From an uncultured Lachnospiraceae bacterium (GTDB lineage: Bacteria; Bacillota; Clostridia; Lachnospirales; Lachnospiraceae): DNA of 35,994 nt. Positions 24,717-33,583 of the stretch are shown here, in pieces (position 1 is the first letter of the stretch; each line of letters opens with the position of its first letter). The position numbers and the translations under genes were made by a program. Location of the stretch: assembly GCA_910589385.1 (NCBI GenBank), contig CAJUTU010000035.1, forward strand, positions 1-35,994, in the 5' to 3' direction. The notes under the pieces were generated by a model. The model was not told where the DNA came from. It saw only the letters and a program-made list of their open reading frames with translations, and searched no databases.

Positions 24717-25889
24717 CTAATGCAGCTCCCTCGTCCTCTTAATAACTTCAAAACACATCCTCCCATTGTGATAGGGGCATTTCCACGGCTCCACAATGGG
24801 CTTCTTAAGCGGTTTCCCGTCCTGGTCCAGCGCCCAGTGCCACTCCGAACCTTCCCTGTCATCAATGAGATATTGCCGGATATAATCCCAGATATCTTTG
24901 GCCGCCTCCAGATATTCCGTATGCTCCGGCCTTTTCTGATATCCGTTTAAAAATCCGACAACCGCCTCCGCCTGCACCCACCAGACACGGGTTGTATCCA
25001 CGACGCCGTTCTCAGCTTCATTTACAAGAGAATGATTGGTATATGCCCTTTTATAAATATTTTCTGTAATCTGCCCTGTGACCGGGGATATTCTTTTTAT
25101 CCAACTCTCATCCCCCAGTATTTCCAGTCCCCTGTCAACCAGCCATGCCGTCTCAATATCATGGCCGTAAGAGTACAGGTCGATCAAAGAATTCCATGTT
25201 TTATCAAAAAAGACTTCCTGGCGTCCCAATGGTTTATTATATACCTTTTCTTCCATCAGTCCCAGCATAAACTTAAGCCGCCCTGCCACGTCTTCCTCTT
25301 TTGCCACACGGTACAATTCCGTATATGCCTCAAATACATGAAGCAGAGTATTCATCGTTTTCTCTGCTGACACGCCGTTTTCCGAGAGCTTATCATTCTC
25401 TTCCGGTTCAAAGCGCACGTTAAAGGATTCCAGATACCCATATTCATCCCTGCACTTTGTCTCGACCACTCTATAAAGTTCCTCCGCCAATCCCAACGCT
25501 TCCGCATCTTTGGAAGCATCATAATAAGAAGACAATGCATAAATGGCAAATGCCTGGTTATAGGTGTGCTTTGTCGTATCCTTTGGTGCCCCGTCATACA
25601 TAAGCGACCAATAGACTCCTCCATTTTCCGGATCCAGGCAGTGCTCCTTCAAGAACTGATATGCATGCCCTGCATAAGCGAGAAGTTCCTCCTCTTTTAA
25701 AAGCAGATATGCATTGGAGAAAAACCAAAGGATCCTGCTGTTCAGGATACATCCTTTCACTGCCTTTTTATCCAGTTTCAAGTCATATCCCATATATCCA
25801 TAAAACCCGCCATACTCTTCATCTTTTAACCGTTTCCAGAACGGGATCAGCTCATTTATCAAATGTTCCCTGATTTCTTCCGCAAACAT
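24717..25889 (-). CDS. AGE-family cellobiose/mannobiose 2-epimerase
   Basis: Epimerises the reducing-end sugar of beta-1,4-disaccharides; in mannan loci it converts mannobiose to mannosylglucose, the substrate of the neighbouring GH130 phosphorylase. The 390-residue protein has the (alpha/alpha)6-barrel signatures FWKRLKDEEYGGFYGYMG, HTYNQAFAIYALSSYY, the catalytic His of SYGHDIETAWL, and EWHWALDQDGKP near the C-terminus. The start is the ATG at 25889 after AAAGGAGG (8 nt); a longer frame to 25964 is not supported. A 158-nt gap separates it from the upstream gene and contains a TTGACA without a good -10. Confidence 0.93.
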   Translation of the reverse strand: MFAEEIREHLINELIPFWKRLKDEEYGGFYGYMGYDLKLDKKAVKGCILNSRILWFFSNAYLLLKEEELLAYAGHAYQFLKEHCLDPENGGVYWSLMYDGAPKDTTKHTYNQAFAIYALSSYYDASKDAEALGLAEELYRVVETKCRDEYGYLESFNVRFEPEENDKLSENGVSAEKTMNTLLHVFEAYTELYRVAKEEDVAGRLKFMLGLMEEKVYNKPLGRQEVFFDKTWNSLIDLYSYGHDIETAWLVDRGLEILGDESWIKRISPVTGQITENIYKRAYTNHSLVNEAENGVVDTTRVWWVQAEAVVGFLNGYQKRPEHTEYLEAAKDIWDYIRQYLIDDREGSEWHWALDQDGKPLKKPIVEPWKCPYHNGRMCFEVIKRTRELH

Positions 25890-26047
25890 TACTTTTGCCT
25901 CCTTTCCTTTATATGTAAAAAGGAGACATTGAAAAAGGATTCTATTCCGTTTATAACTTATCAAACTTTCAGAACACCTTTTGTCAATGCCTCGTTTTCA
26001 TGAATCTTTATCCACTCTTTCGGACTTCCATTTCGGGCCGGGATTTC

Positions 26048-27073
26048 TTAGCGTTTCCCGATTTCCGTATCCATCACGCTCACAACACTATGTTCCTTTA
26101 TATAAGACACGATCTCATCTGCCTGCGTAAACGCAAGCCCTACATAAGTATCTGCCGCCCCATAATAAATGGCAATCTTTCCGGTAGCAGCATCATGGAT
26201 TGTAGCACATGGGAACGTCACGTTGGGCACGAATCCCCGTTCCTCATACCATTCCTCCGGTGTCAGCAGGAACGTATCACAGCGGTACTTCACAACAGAT
26301 GGCTCATCAATATCCAGGATTGCGCCGCCGATACTGTACACATACCCATTGCAAGTTCCCGTCACTCCGTGATAGAACAACAGCCATCCCTCACTGGTCT
26401 CAATGGGCGCCGCTCCGCCGCCGATTTTTAGGTTTTCCCACCAATGTGTGCTTTTTCCCATCACATGACGGTGTTTTCCCCAGTAGACCATATCCGGGCT
26501 CTCTGAGAGAAATACATCCCCAAATGGAGTATGGCCGCTGTCGCTCGGCCTGGACAGCATCAGGAAGTTCCCGTTGACTTTTCTTGGGAACAGTACTGCA
26601 TTTCTGTTAAAAGGAAGGAACGGATTCTCAACCCTTGTAAATGTCTGAAAGTCTTTTGTCTCTGCCACCCCGATGGACGCCCCGTAAAAGTCCTGGCACC
26701 AGATGATATAGTAGGTATCCTCCACCTTTACTAACCTGGGGTCATAGGCATATTTCGGCATGAAATCCCTGCCCTCTTCATCCAGAAAATGAATCTTGTT
26801 TTCCTCGAATTCCCAATGGACCGCATCATGACTTCTTCCCAGGTAAATATAGGGGATCCCATTGGTCTGCTCGCCGCGGAACACACCGATAAATGCATCT
26901 TTATAAGGCATCACCGCACTGTTGAAGATCCGCGCAACCCCTTTTGCAGGATTGCGCCCAATGATCGGATTTTCGCTGTACCTCCAGACCGGCATCCATG
27001 GCTTACTGTCTGCCGGCCTCTCCTGCCACGGCACGTTAGGTACCTCAGGCCCAATAATTTTTACATTGCCCAT
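26048..27073 (-). CDS. GH130 beta-1,4-mannooligosaccharide phosphorylase (subfamily 2-like)
   Basis: Phosphorolyses the non-reducing-end mannose of beta-1,4-mannooligosaccharides to mannose-1-phosphate. The 341-residue protein shows RIFNSAVMPYKDAFIGVFRG, the catalytic-Asp context YAYDPRLVKVEDTYYI, RNAVLFPRKVNGNF, LKIGGGAAPIETSEGWLLFY and PCATIHDAATGKIAIYYGAADT. It is shorter than the subfamily-1-like copy and lacks its C-terminal helix, as in RaMP2-type enzymes. The start is the ATG at 27073 with GGAGG about 10 nt upstream; the TTG at 27079 is rejected. It follows the permease genes after 89 nt. Confidence 0.92.
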   Translation of the reverse strand: MGNVKIIGPEVPNVPWQERPADSKPWMPVWRYSENPIIGRNPAKGVARIFNSAVMPYKDAFIGVFRGEQTNGIPYIYLGRSHDAVHWEFEENKIHFLDEEGRDFMPKYAYDPRLVKVEDTYYIIWCQDFYGASIGVAETKDFQTFTRVENPFLPFNRNAVLFPRKVNGNFLMLSRPSDSGHTPFGDVFLSESPDMVYWGKHRHVMGKSTHWWENLKIGGGAAPIETSEGWLLFYHGVTGTCNGYVYSIGGAILDIDEPSVVKYRCDTFLLTPEEWYEERGFVPNVTFPCATIHDAATGKIAIYYGAADTYVGLAFTQADEIVSYIKEHSVVSVMDTEIGKR

Positions 27074-27162
27074 AATCAAATTTCCTCCAATTTGTAACCA
27101 AGCTGCGGATCAGCTCCACCGCCTGCCCACATTTTTTATAAAATATTTTCCGCTGCCTTTTG

Positions 27163-28008
27163 TCAGCCTTTTACAGCTCCCTGTGCCAGTCCGCCGTAAA
27201 TATGCTTCTGGCAGAGGATGAAGATGATCAGCGCCGGGATCATCGTAATGATCACGCCCGCACAGATATAGTTATACTGGTTTCCCAGAGGTCCGGTAAA
27301 CTTAAACAGGGAGGTTGCTACCGTTACATAACGGTTTTTATCCTGCAGATACAAATTCGCCGTATAGTATTCGTTATAAGTACCCACACCCTTTAAGATC
27401 ATGACTGTCACGATCGCCGGTTTCAGAAGGGGCAGCAGGATCCGGAAAAATACTCCGAAATAAGTACATCCATCCATGATTGCCGACTCGTCCAGCGAAA
27501 CCGGCAGGTTTTCAAAAAACTGGATGAAAATGTAGATCGACATGACATCCGTACCGCACATCAGGATGATATATCCTGGAAGGCTGTTGATCCAGCCTAA
27601 AGTATACATGATCTGATAAACCGATACCTGCATCGCGATGCCCGGAAGCAATGACGCAAACAGGAACAGATTACGGATCAGCCCGTTTCCAACGAATTTG
27701 AAACGATTTAATACATATGCAAGCATTGAACCGGTCAAAATAGAACCAACCAATACACATACAAGGATGATCGCGGAATTCCTGAATGCAGTACCCATGT
27801 TTGCCTCCTGCCATCCCTCGATAAAGTTCTTAAAATAAGCCCAGTTCTGAGGCATATCCATAACATTCGTAGATGCATATTCCTCGGGCGTCTTAAATGC
27901 CGTGATCACACAGACAACAACCGGCAGAACAGAGATAAACGCTCCGAAGACCAATGTAAAATACTTTACGATTGCCCAGATGATTTTTTTCAGTTTTGCT
28001 TTTGACAT
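27163..28008 (-). CDS. ABC sugar permease, MalG/MsmG-type (CUT1)
   Basis: Integral membrane subunit of the oligosaccharide importer, 281 residues with about six TM helices. The cytoplasmic EAA loop that docks the ATPase is DESAIMDGCTYFGVFFRILLP, and the protein ends in the typical short tail HIYGGLAQGAVKG. Its ATG lies 2 nt past the stop of the first permease, with the RBS GGAGG inside that gene, so the two are translationally coupled. Confidence 0.95.
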   Translation of the reverse strand: MSKAKLKKIIWAIVKYFTLVFGAFISVLPVVVCVITAFKTPEEYASTNVMDMPQNWAYFKNFIEGWQEANMGTAFRNSAIILVCVLVGSILTGSMLAYVLNRFKFVGNGLIRNLFLFASLLPGIAMQVSVYQIMYTLGWINSLPGYIILMCGTDVMSIYIFIQFFENLPVSLDESAIMDGCTYFGVFFRILLPLLKPAIVTVMILKGVGTYNEYYTANLYLQDKNRYVTVATSLFKFTGPLGNQYNYICAGVIITMIPALIIFILCQKHIYGGLAQGAVKG

Positions 28009-28010
28009 GG

Positions 28011-29015
28011 CTACCGGCCTCCTTTCGCATTCTGAGCTGCCTTTGTTGCTTCCCAGCGTTCTCTTTCGATCTTTTTCTGTCTCCTCTGGTAACGGATCGA
28101 ATCCTTATCTCCCACGCCAAGGAAGTAAGCTTCAATAAATTTCTGTATCAATGTTGCGATAAAGATCAGTACCAGAAGCACAATTGCCATAGCAGACGCA
28201 AGGCCGACTTTCTGATTCTCATGCGCAAGCTCGTTCATGACAACAAAATAAGTACCTGTTCCAAAACTTCCGTTTGTAATAACATATGGTGGTTCGAATA
28301 CGCTAAGCGACCCGGTGATCGCAAGGATCATATTCAATACGATGATCGTCTTGATGCTCGGGAAAATGATGTATCGGAATTTTGCCCATCCATTCGCCCC
28401 GTCGATCGCTGCTGCTTCATATAAAGAATCATCCACGGACATGATCGCGCCGATAAACAGCACCATGTTCTGTCCCATATATCTCCATACCGAGGTAGCC
28501 GCGATCGAAATATTATTAATACTCTTATCTTTCAGCCAGTAAGGCAGAGATTCCAGGTTAAACCCGCACCACTGGAGTACAGTATCCAGTACGAATCCTC
28601 TTGTATAGAAGAATTTAAAAATAAAACCAACCGCAATACCGCATACCAGATATGGGAAGAACATAAATCCCTTGAAAAGTCCCCCCCCGTGTGTCTTAAA
28701 ACTCAGCAGGGATGCGAACCACAGAGCGACCGCAAGCTGAACGAAAGATGCAACAATATAATAGCCGCTCAGCTTCAGCGCCTGGAAGCAGTCTTCCCTG
28801 GAAAATACTTCAGCGTAATTGTCCAGCCCCACAAATTCCCGCGCGCCGATATATTTCATCTCATAAAAACTAAACTGGAACATCTTCAAAAACGGAACAT
28901 AGGTAAATACTACTAAAAGCAGCAGCGGAAAGAGCATAAATACGAAAATACACAGCTTCTTGTTTACTTTACCGGTCTGTATCCATTTGATAAATGAAGG
29001 CTTTTCTTTACTCAT
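28011..29015 (-). CDS. ABC sugar permease, MalF/MsmF-type (CUT1)
   Basis: The partner permease, 334 residues. The N-terminus is cytoplasmic, followed by a TM (LCIFVFMLFPLLLLVVFTYV) and five further helices; the EAA loop is EAAAIDGANGWAKFRYIIFP. The tail after the last TM is basic and Glu-rich. RBS AAGGAGAG precedes the ATG. It starts 27 nt after the binding-protein gene. No MsmK-type ATPase is present in the window, so a shared ATPase encoded elsewhere must energise it, as is common in Firmicutes. Confidence 0.95.
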   Translation of the reverse strand: MSKEKPSFIKWIQTGKVNKKLCIFVFMLFPLLLLVVFTYVPFLKMFQFSFYEMKYIGAREFVGLDNYAEVFSREDCFQALKLSGYYIVASFVQLAVALWFASLLSFKTHGGGLFKGFMFFPYLVCGIAVGFIFKFFYTRGFVLDTVLQWCGFNLESLPYWLKDKSINNISIAATSVWRYMGQNMVLFIGAIMSVDDSLYEAAAIDGANGWAKFRYIIFPSIKTIIVLNMILAITGSLSVFEPPYVITNGSFGTGTYFVVMNELAHENQKVGLASAMAIVLLVLIFIATLIQKFIEAYFLGVGDKDSIRYQRRQKKIERERWEATKAAQNAKGGR

Positions 29016-29042
29016 AAGGCTCTCCTTTTTATGTATTGTATA

Positions 29043-30413
29043 TTAATGAGTAATCCCATATTTCTCCTGTGCGGCAGTCCATGCCTCATTCCACTCTTCT
29101 GACATTTCTTCCATTGTCGGAGCGCCGTCCAAAGCCGCCTCCAATACCTGCTTCGGGATTGCGCCGGATACATTGATCCCCAGCTCAGACTCATTATTCA
29201 CATCATTGCCAAGTGTCTCTTCGCCTTCCGGAACCGGTACATCGAACAGCAGATCAATGTCTTCAAATGCAGATAATGCCTCCGGGAACGGTGCGTCTGC
29301 CAGTGCGGAAATGCCTCCCTCGTCTGTTTCAAACCCGGACTCTTCTACCAGCCATTTAATATAGACCATGGCCGCAATCTGCTCGTCTTCGCTGCTGTTG
29401 CAGTTAATGCCATAACAGTAATCCGGTCCTGCGGATGCATACTGTTTTCCGTCAATGCTGATTGGGAACGGCATGTAGGCAATATCATCCGGATGGTCTC
29501 CTGCTTCCTGCATCTGGAGGATCGACCAGGAACCAAGCACCATACAGCCGATCTCACCATTGTTGATCATGCCCTTGCTGCCTTCCCAGTCAGTTGTCGT
29601 CGGGTCTTCTTCAACCAGCCCTCTTGAAACCGCCTCGTAAAGAATATCATAGACTGCATATGGGCCTGTTCCGTCGCCGCGGTCTGCAAATGGATTTTCT
29701 CCTTTTGTACGTCCTTCATGTGCAAAATCTGCCTGGCCTGTAGCACAGCCGTCGATATATGCATCCCATGCATTCATAGTCCAGTCAGCCGCGAAATTGG
29801 TGTACAGCGGAATGGAGTCTGTATTGTCTTTGATCTTCTGCAGGGCATCCAGAAATTCATCCGGAGTCTTTGGAATTTCCGTAATACCGGCTTCTTCAAA
29901 TACTGCCTTGTTGTATACGATCCCCTGGACATTTCCCATGGACGGGATCCCATATACCTTCCCCTCATAAGAGCGTCCTGGCAGCATCAGATATTCCTCC
30001 GACAATGTGTCGTAATCTCCGAAGCAGGTAAAATAGTTTTCCAGTTCGTCCTTATCCACTGTAGTCGGCATCATACAGATATCGCCCCAGTCGCCGGTAG
30101 AAAGCCTCGTGGTCACATCACCGGCGTAGTCTGTGATCCCCTCATATTCAATATTGATATTGGGATACACTTTCTGGAACTCTTCAATATATCCCCGGAA
30201 CCTGGTGTCGATCACATCCGTCTTATGAGTCAGGAACTTCAAATCCGCAGAGATATCCGTATAATCCTCACCTAACTTGATCTGGTCAATAGTCAAGTCA
30301 ATATCTGCTTTTTCTCCGCTGCCTTTGTCTCCTCCCCCGCATGCTGTCATAGATAATGCCATGGCACCTGCCATTGTCAATGCCAGCATTCTCCTGGCTG
30401 TCTGTTTTTTCAT
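29043..30413 (-). CDS. Lipoprotein solute-binding protein (mannooligosaccharide)
   Basis: Extracellular substrate receptor of the importer. The 456-residue product has a lipoprotein signal: basic start, hydrophobic core, and lipobox LSMTAC. The rest has the cluster-B sugar-binding layout, with EGITDYAGDVTTRLSTGDWG, PTTVDKDELENYFTCF, GIPSMGNVQGIVYNKAVFEE and MINNGEIGCMVLGSWSILQM. The start is the ATG at 30413 (GAGGAAGAAATA before it). It is the first gene of the operon, next to a good promoter. Mannooligosaccharide specificity is inferred from the operon. Confidence 0.93.
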   Translation of the reverse strand: MKKQTARRMLALTMAGAMALSMTACGGGDKGSGEKADIDLTIDQIKLGEDYTDISADLKFLTHKTDVIDTRFRGYIEEFQKVYPNINIEYEGITDYAGDVTTRLSTGDWGDICMMPTTVDKDELENYFTCFGDYDTLSEEYLMLPGRSYEGKVYGIPSMGNVQGIVYNKAVFEEAGITEIPKTPDEFLDALQKIKDNTDSIPLYTNFAADWTMNAWDAYIDGCATGQADFAHEGRTKGENPFADRGDGTGPYAVYDILYEAVSRGLVEEDPTTTDWEGSKGMINNGEIGCMVLGSWSILQMQEAGDHPDDIAYMPFPISIDGKQYASAGPDYCYGINCNSSEDEQIAAMVYIKWLVEESGFETDEGGISALADAPFPEALSAFEDIDLLFDVPVPEGEETLGNDVNNESELGINVSGAIPKQVLEAALDGAPTMEEMSEEWNEAWTAAQEKYGITH

Positions 30414-30542
30414 TATTTCTTCCTCATTTTTTAATTTATTTTTAATATTATTTAATACTATCATTAATCTTTTATTTTTTCAACTCATTTTCTTCCTATA
30501 CTCATTTTTCTACCATTTTCACATTTTTTCATTTAACATTTT
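30405..30542. other. 138-nt stretch with no G on the plus strand (no C on the transcribed strand)
   Basis: From 30405 to 30542 the plus strand has 23 C and no G. The stretch covers the operon promoter, the leader and the start codon of the binding-protein gene. The predicted mRNA leader is thus free of C and cannot form GC pairs. Confidence 0.9.
30455..30483 (-). promoter_or_regulatory. sigma-A promoter of the mannan operon
   Basis: TTGAAA (30478-30483), 17 nt, TAGTAT (30455-30460) with extended-10 TGA on the minus strand. The predicted start is near 30448, giving a C-free leader of about 35 nt before the binding-protein ATG. Confidence 0.75.
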
Positions 30543-30648
30543 GTGTATTTTTACATGTTTTTTTAATATTTCACTTATGTTTTTGTAGATTAATTTCATT
30601 TTAGTTTGATTAAAATAGTTTAATTTAAAATTAATATTTTGTATTGAT

Positions 30649-30677
30649 TTTTCATGTTTTTTATTTTATTCTATAAT
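30649..30677 (+). promoter_or_regulatory. Candidate promoter of the DUF624 gene
   Basis: TATAAT (30672-30677) with a weak TTTTCA 17 nt upstream (30649-30654) on the plus strand, about 45 nt before the ATG. The poor -35 leaves room for an activator. Confidence 0.5.
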
Positions 30678-30721
30678 AAAGTAAGTTATCAATTAATTTT
30701 TAAGTTTCATGGAGGTATGAT

Positions 30722-31390
30722 ATGAATTTAAATCCGGAAAACAAATTTTTTTCATTGATGTCATTGATCGGGGATCTGGTCCTGCTGAATCTCCTCTTCG
30801 TCGTAACTTCTCTTCCTATACTTACAATTGGCGCGTCTTCCTGCGCACTTTATCTGTCCGTGAAAAAACGGACCTGCGGCGAAGAGTCCTATATTATTAA
30901 AGATTATATGAAAGCATGGAAAGAAAACCTGAAAAGCGGAGTATGCATCTGGTGCATTTTGCTTGTTTTTCTTATCTGCATGATATTCTTTACTTCCTAT
31001 GTTGCTTCACATCTGACGAACCTTACCGCTATTGTCCTATACTCCTTTTTATTTATGTGGCTTTCATTTACCTTGCTGTATGCATTTCCTCTGCAGGCGA
31101 CCTTCGTAAATACGCCGCTAAAAATCATTTTGAACAGCATACTGACCGCACTCCGGCATCTTCCCTGGACACTAGCCTTGTTTTTGGCCACATATACACC
31201 TTTGATCCTCACACTTGCATTCCCCAAAGCGGTTTCCTTTACCTTTTTTTACTGGCTGCTCATCGGATTTTCTCTGTCTATGGTTTTTAGCGCACTGATA
31301 TTAAAGCGGGTATTTATAGCATATCTTCCTGTAGAAGAAGATACAGAAGAAAACATAGAGATGGGAACGGAAGAAAAAACAGAAATCTGA
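30722..31390 (+). CDS. DUF624 (YesL-like) membrane protein
   Basis: A 222-residue integral membrane protein with about five TM segments, including LIGDLVLLNLLFVVTSLPILTIG near the N-terminus, which is typical of the YesL/DUF624 family, and an acidic C-terminal tail. Such genes commonly sit beside CUT1 sugar importers in Firmicutes; their function is not established. RBS GGAGG is 6 nt before the ATG. It is the only plus-strand gene here, divergent from the importer operon and convergent with the LacI genes, so it may respond to the same regulators. Confidence 0.9.
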   Translation: MNLNPENKFFSLMSLIGDLVLLNLLFVVTSLPILTIGASSCALYLSVKKRTCGEESYIIKDYMKAWKENLKSGVCIWCILLVFLICMIFFTSYVASHLTNLTAIVLYSFLFMWLSFTLLYAFPLQATFVNTPLKIILNSILTALRHLPWTLALFLATYTPLILTLAFPKAVSFTFFYWLLIGFSLSMVFSALILKRVFIAYLPVEEDTEENIEMGTEEKTEI

Positions 31391-31400
31391 AATACAAACA

Positions 31401-31427
31401 AAACAGGGGTGCATTGCACCCCTGTTT
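31401..31427. terminator. Bidirectional terminator between DUF624 and lacI genes
   Basis: Perfect 12-bp stem AAACAGGGGTGC with its complement around a 3-nt loop, followed by short T runs on both strands. It lies 10 nt after the plus-strand gene and 97 nt after the convergent minus-strand gene. Confidence 0.8.
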
Positions 31428-31523
31428 CTACTGATATTCCCCTAAGCAAAACTGTGGGGAATTATATCCCGAATGTTAAAACAGCCTCTATAAGATCAAA
31501 AAATAAGAAAACAAATCCTCGTT

Positions 31524-32522
31524 CTATGACAATATTTTTACACTGCTCCGCTCCACGATCACGCTGTCAATGTAACGGATTCCAAACCTCTTATCCTTTC
31601 CCTGTATTTTCCCGATAAGGAGCTTCATTGCCATCTCTGCCATCTGCTTCATATCTACATTATATGTGGTCAGCCGCTTTGCAAAGCTGTGCCCAAACAA
31701 ATAGTTGTCATATGCCGCGATCGAAATATCCTCAGGGATACGGTAGCCCCTCTCTTTCAACACATCATAGAGACAACTGGCCGTCAGATCGCTGTTGCAG
31801 GCAAATGCCGTTGGCATAGGCTCGGGAAGTTCTACTTTGATCTCCCCCGTAACCAGATCCCGGTCTTCCAGGCACCACACTTGCCGGAATGCAATCTCTG
31901 CTTCAAGGAGCGCCTTCCGATATCCATAGTACCTGTCCATAATATTCGTGTTATCCCGCACAGAACCTACAAATGCAATATCCCGGTGCCCGTGATCCAG
32001 CAGATACCGGGTCACTTTATACATTCCCACATAATTATTGGACATCACCGCATCGCAGGGGATGTCGCGCATGCTGAAATCCAGGAGTACAATGGGAATT
32101 CCAGAAACATTGACCAGCTTACGGATATACTCCTTTTTCACCCACCCGATCACAATGAGGCCGTCAATTGTTTTTTCACGCACCATCTTGGGAAGCGTAC
32201 CTTTTTCCTCATATTCCTTTTCCAGTACTTCAAACATGGTCAGACTTTGGCTTTTCGAAGCTGCATATACTACCTGCTGATACAGCGCCCAATAAAAAGA
32301 AACTCCGACCTCTAAATATTTATCAGCCACTACCACACCGATCCTGGCGCTTTCCCCTGACCTCTCATATTTGGACAGATCGTACCCCAATTCCTTCGCG
32401 GTCTGGAAAACCTGTTCCCGCAGCTCCTCACTGACTCCTTTTTTTCCGGAAAGAGCATTGGAGACTGTAACCGTACTGACCTTCAGCACACCGGCAATAT
32501 CTTTTAATTTTATATTCCCCAT
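31524..32522 (-). CDS. LacI-family transcriptional regulator (copy 1)
   Basis: 332 residues: an N-terminal HTH (IKLKDIAGVLKVSTVTVSNA, then LSGKKGVSEE hinge region) and a periplasmic-binding-protein-like effector domain (from about 60). The start is the ATG at 32522 (GGAGG, 6 nt), one base after the TGA of the second LacI gene, so the two are co-translated. It shares clear similarity with that gene along its length (YWALYQQ vs YMDVYKR; DRYYGYRKAL vs DRFLGYCKAL), pointing to tandem duplication. It probably controls the mannan operon with an oligosaccharide or sugar phosphate as effector. Confidence 0.93.
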   Translation of the reverse strand: MGNIKLKDIAGVLKVSTVTVSNALSGKKGVSEELREQVFQTAKELGYDLSKYERSGESARIGVVVADKYLEVGVSFYWALYQQVVYAASKSQSLTMFEVLEKEYEEKGTLPKMVREKTIDGLIVIGWVKKEYIRKLVNVSGIPIVLLDFSMRDIPCDAVMSNNYVGMYKVTRYLLDHGHRDIAFVGSVRDNTNIMDRYYGYRKALLEAEIAFRQVWCLEDRDLVTGEIKVELPEPMPTAFACNSDLTASCLYDVLKERGYRIPEDISIAAYDNYLFGHSFAKRLTTYNVDMKQMAEMAMKLLIGKIQGKDKRFGIRYIDSVIVERSSVKILS

Positions 32523-32523
32523 A

Positions 32524-33561
32524 TCATGCCTCCGTCCTTGTCCGGCTGCACGGGTCTCCCACCGTATTGCCCTGTATGATCTTCCCCTCCACGATCCGCA
32601 CACCGGCAGGTTTTTTCCTGCCTTCCAGACGTTTGAGCAGCGTTTTAACGCTAATATGGGCGATCACTTTCTCATCATTTTCATAAGTAGACAGCTCCAG
32701 CCCAGTCTGAACCTGTGAATAGTAGTGGTCAAATCCCACCACAGACACATCTTCCGGAACCCGAATCCCCCGTTCCCGAAGTTTTTCGATCAGGATACAG
32801 GCGCTTTTGTCACAGTTGCACACAAAACCATCCGGCAGTTCTTCCGGCAGTTCCATATCTATTTTATAATCATAACCATCCTTTTTCCGGTCATGCAGTA
32901 CATTCGTCTCTTTGACTTCAATCCCTCTTTTTTCAAGCGCCTTACAATATCCCAGAAAACGATCCGTAATGCTTCCCGTTGCTCCGGGTGTTCCTACAAA
33001 CATCAGATTCCTATGCCCTGCTTCCAGCAGCAGCTCCGTCATCTGCTCCATCCCGCCATAACTGTCCGTGACAACATATTCTATTCCTTCAAAAACATCG
33101 TAACAATCCACACAGACCAACGGCACGCTGCAGTTTTTCCGAAATTCTGCAATATAATCCTTGTGCATCTCCCCGATCAAAATAATCCCCGCCACATCGA
33201 CACCTTGAAACGCAGAAAAACCATGGAGCATTTTTTCCTGCCCCTCATTCACCACTTCCAGGACTGACATACTGCCCCGCTTTGTCAGTTCCTGGGCAGC
33301 ACGCTTATATACATCCATATAAAAAGAGGGAAATTCCTTTACATACCGCTCTGCTACAGCGATTCCGATAATATATGATTCTTTCTTTTTCTTTGCCGCA
33401 CTCTCCGTCTGATAGCCCAGGCGTGCGGCCGTCTCACAGATACGGCTCCGCAGTTCTTCACTGACCCCTTTTTTTCCCTTTAATGCATTGGACACTGTCA
33501 CAATACTGACTCCAACCTCAGACGCAATATGCTCCAGCCGGACTTCTTTCCTCCGCTCCAT
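32524..33561 (-). CDS. LacI-family transcriptional regulator (copy 2)
   Basis: 345 residues with HTH VRLEHIASEVGVSIVTVSNA and hinge-side LKGKKGVSEELRSR, followed by a sugar-binding effector domain. The recognition helix (VSIVTVSNAL) differs from copy 1 (VSTVTVSNAL) at a single position, so both may read similar operators, while their effector domains have diverged. The start is the ATG at 33561 (AAGGAGG, 7 nt); a longer frame to 33591 overlaps the upstream gene and lacks an RBS. It lies 22 nt after the membrane-protein gene and 1 nt before copy 1. Confidence 0.92.
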   Translation of the reverse strand: MERRKEVRLEHIASEVGVSIVTVSNALKGKKGVSEELRSRICETAARLGYQTESAAKKKKESYIIGIAVAERYVKEFPSFYMDVYKRAAQELTKRGSMSVLEVVNEGQEKMLHGFSAFQGVDVAGIILIGEMHKDYIAEFRKNCSVPLVCVDCYDVFEGIEYVVTDSYGGMEQMTELLLEAGHRNLMFVGTPGATGSITDRFLGYCKALEKRGIEVKETNVLHDRKKDGYDYKIDMELPEELPDGFVCNCDKSACILIEKLRERGIRVPEDVSVVGFDHYYSQVQTGLELSTYENDEKVIAHISVKTLLKRLEGRKKPAGVRIVEGKIIQGNTVGDPCSRTRTEA

Positions 33562-33583
33562 GGCATGCCTCCTTTTTGCCCCA

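Larger units (their letters stand above)
30414..30721. other. Divergent regulatory region between importer operon and DUF624 gene
   Basis: This 308-nt region is extremely AT-rich and has no CG dinucleotide, so LacI/CcpA sites with the usual central CG are absent. It holds the two divergent promoters. There is a 15-nt odd palindrome TTAATTT-A-AAATTAA (30620-30634) and a weak dyad TTAATACT/ATCATTAA over the operon -10 (30454-30469). The 10-mer ATTTAACATT (30531-30540) also occurs inside the palindrome at 34337-34352. No gene seen. Confidence 0.6.

Noticed and set aside
25890..26047. Possible internal promoter and cre half-site before the epimerase gene
   Set aside because: TTGACA is present but no acceptable -10 follows at 16-18 nt, and the TGAAAACG match to a cre site covers only one half.
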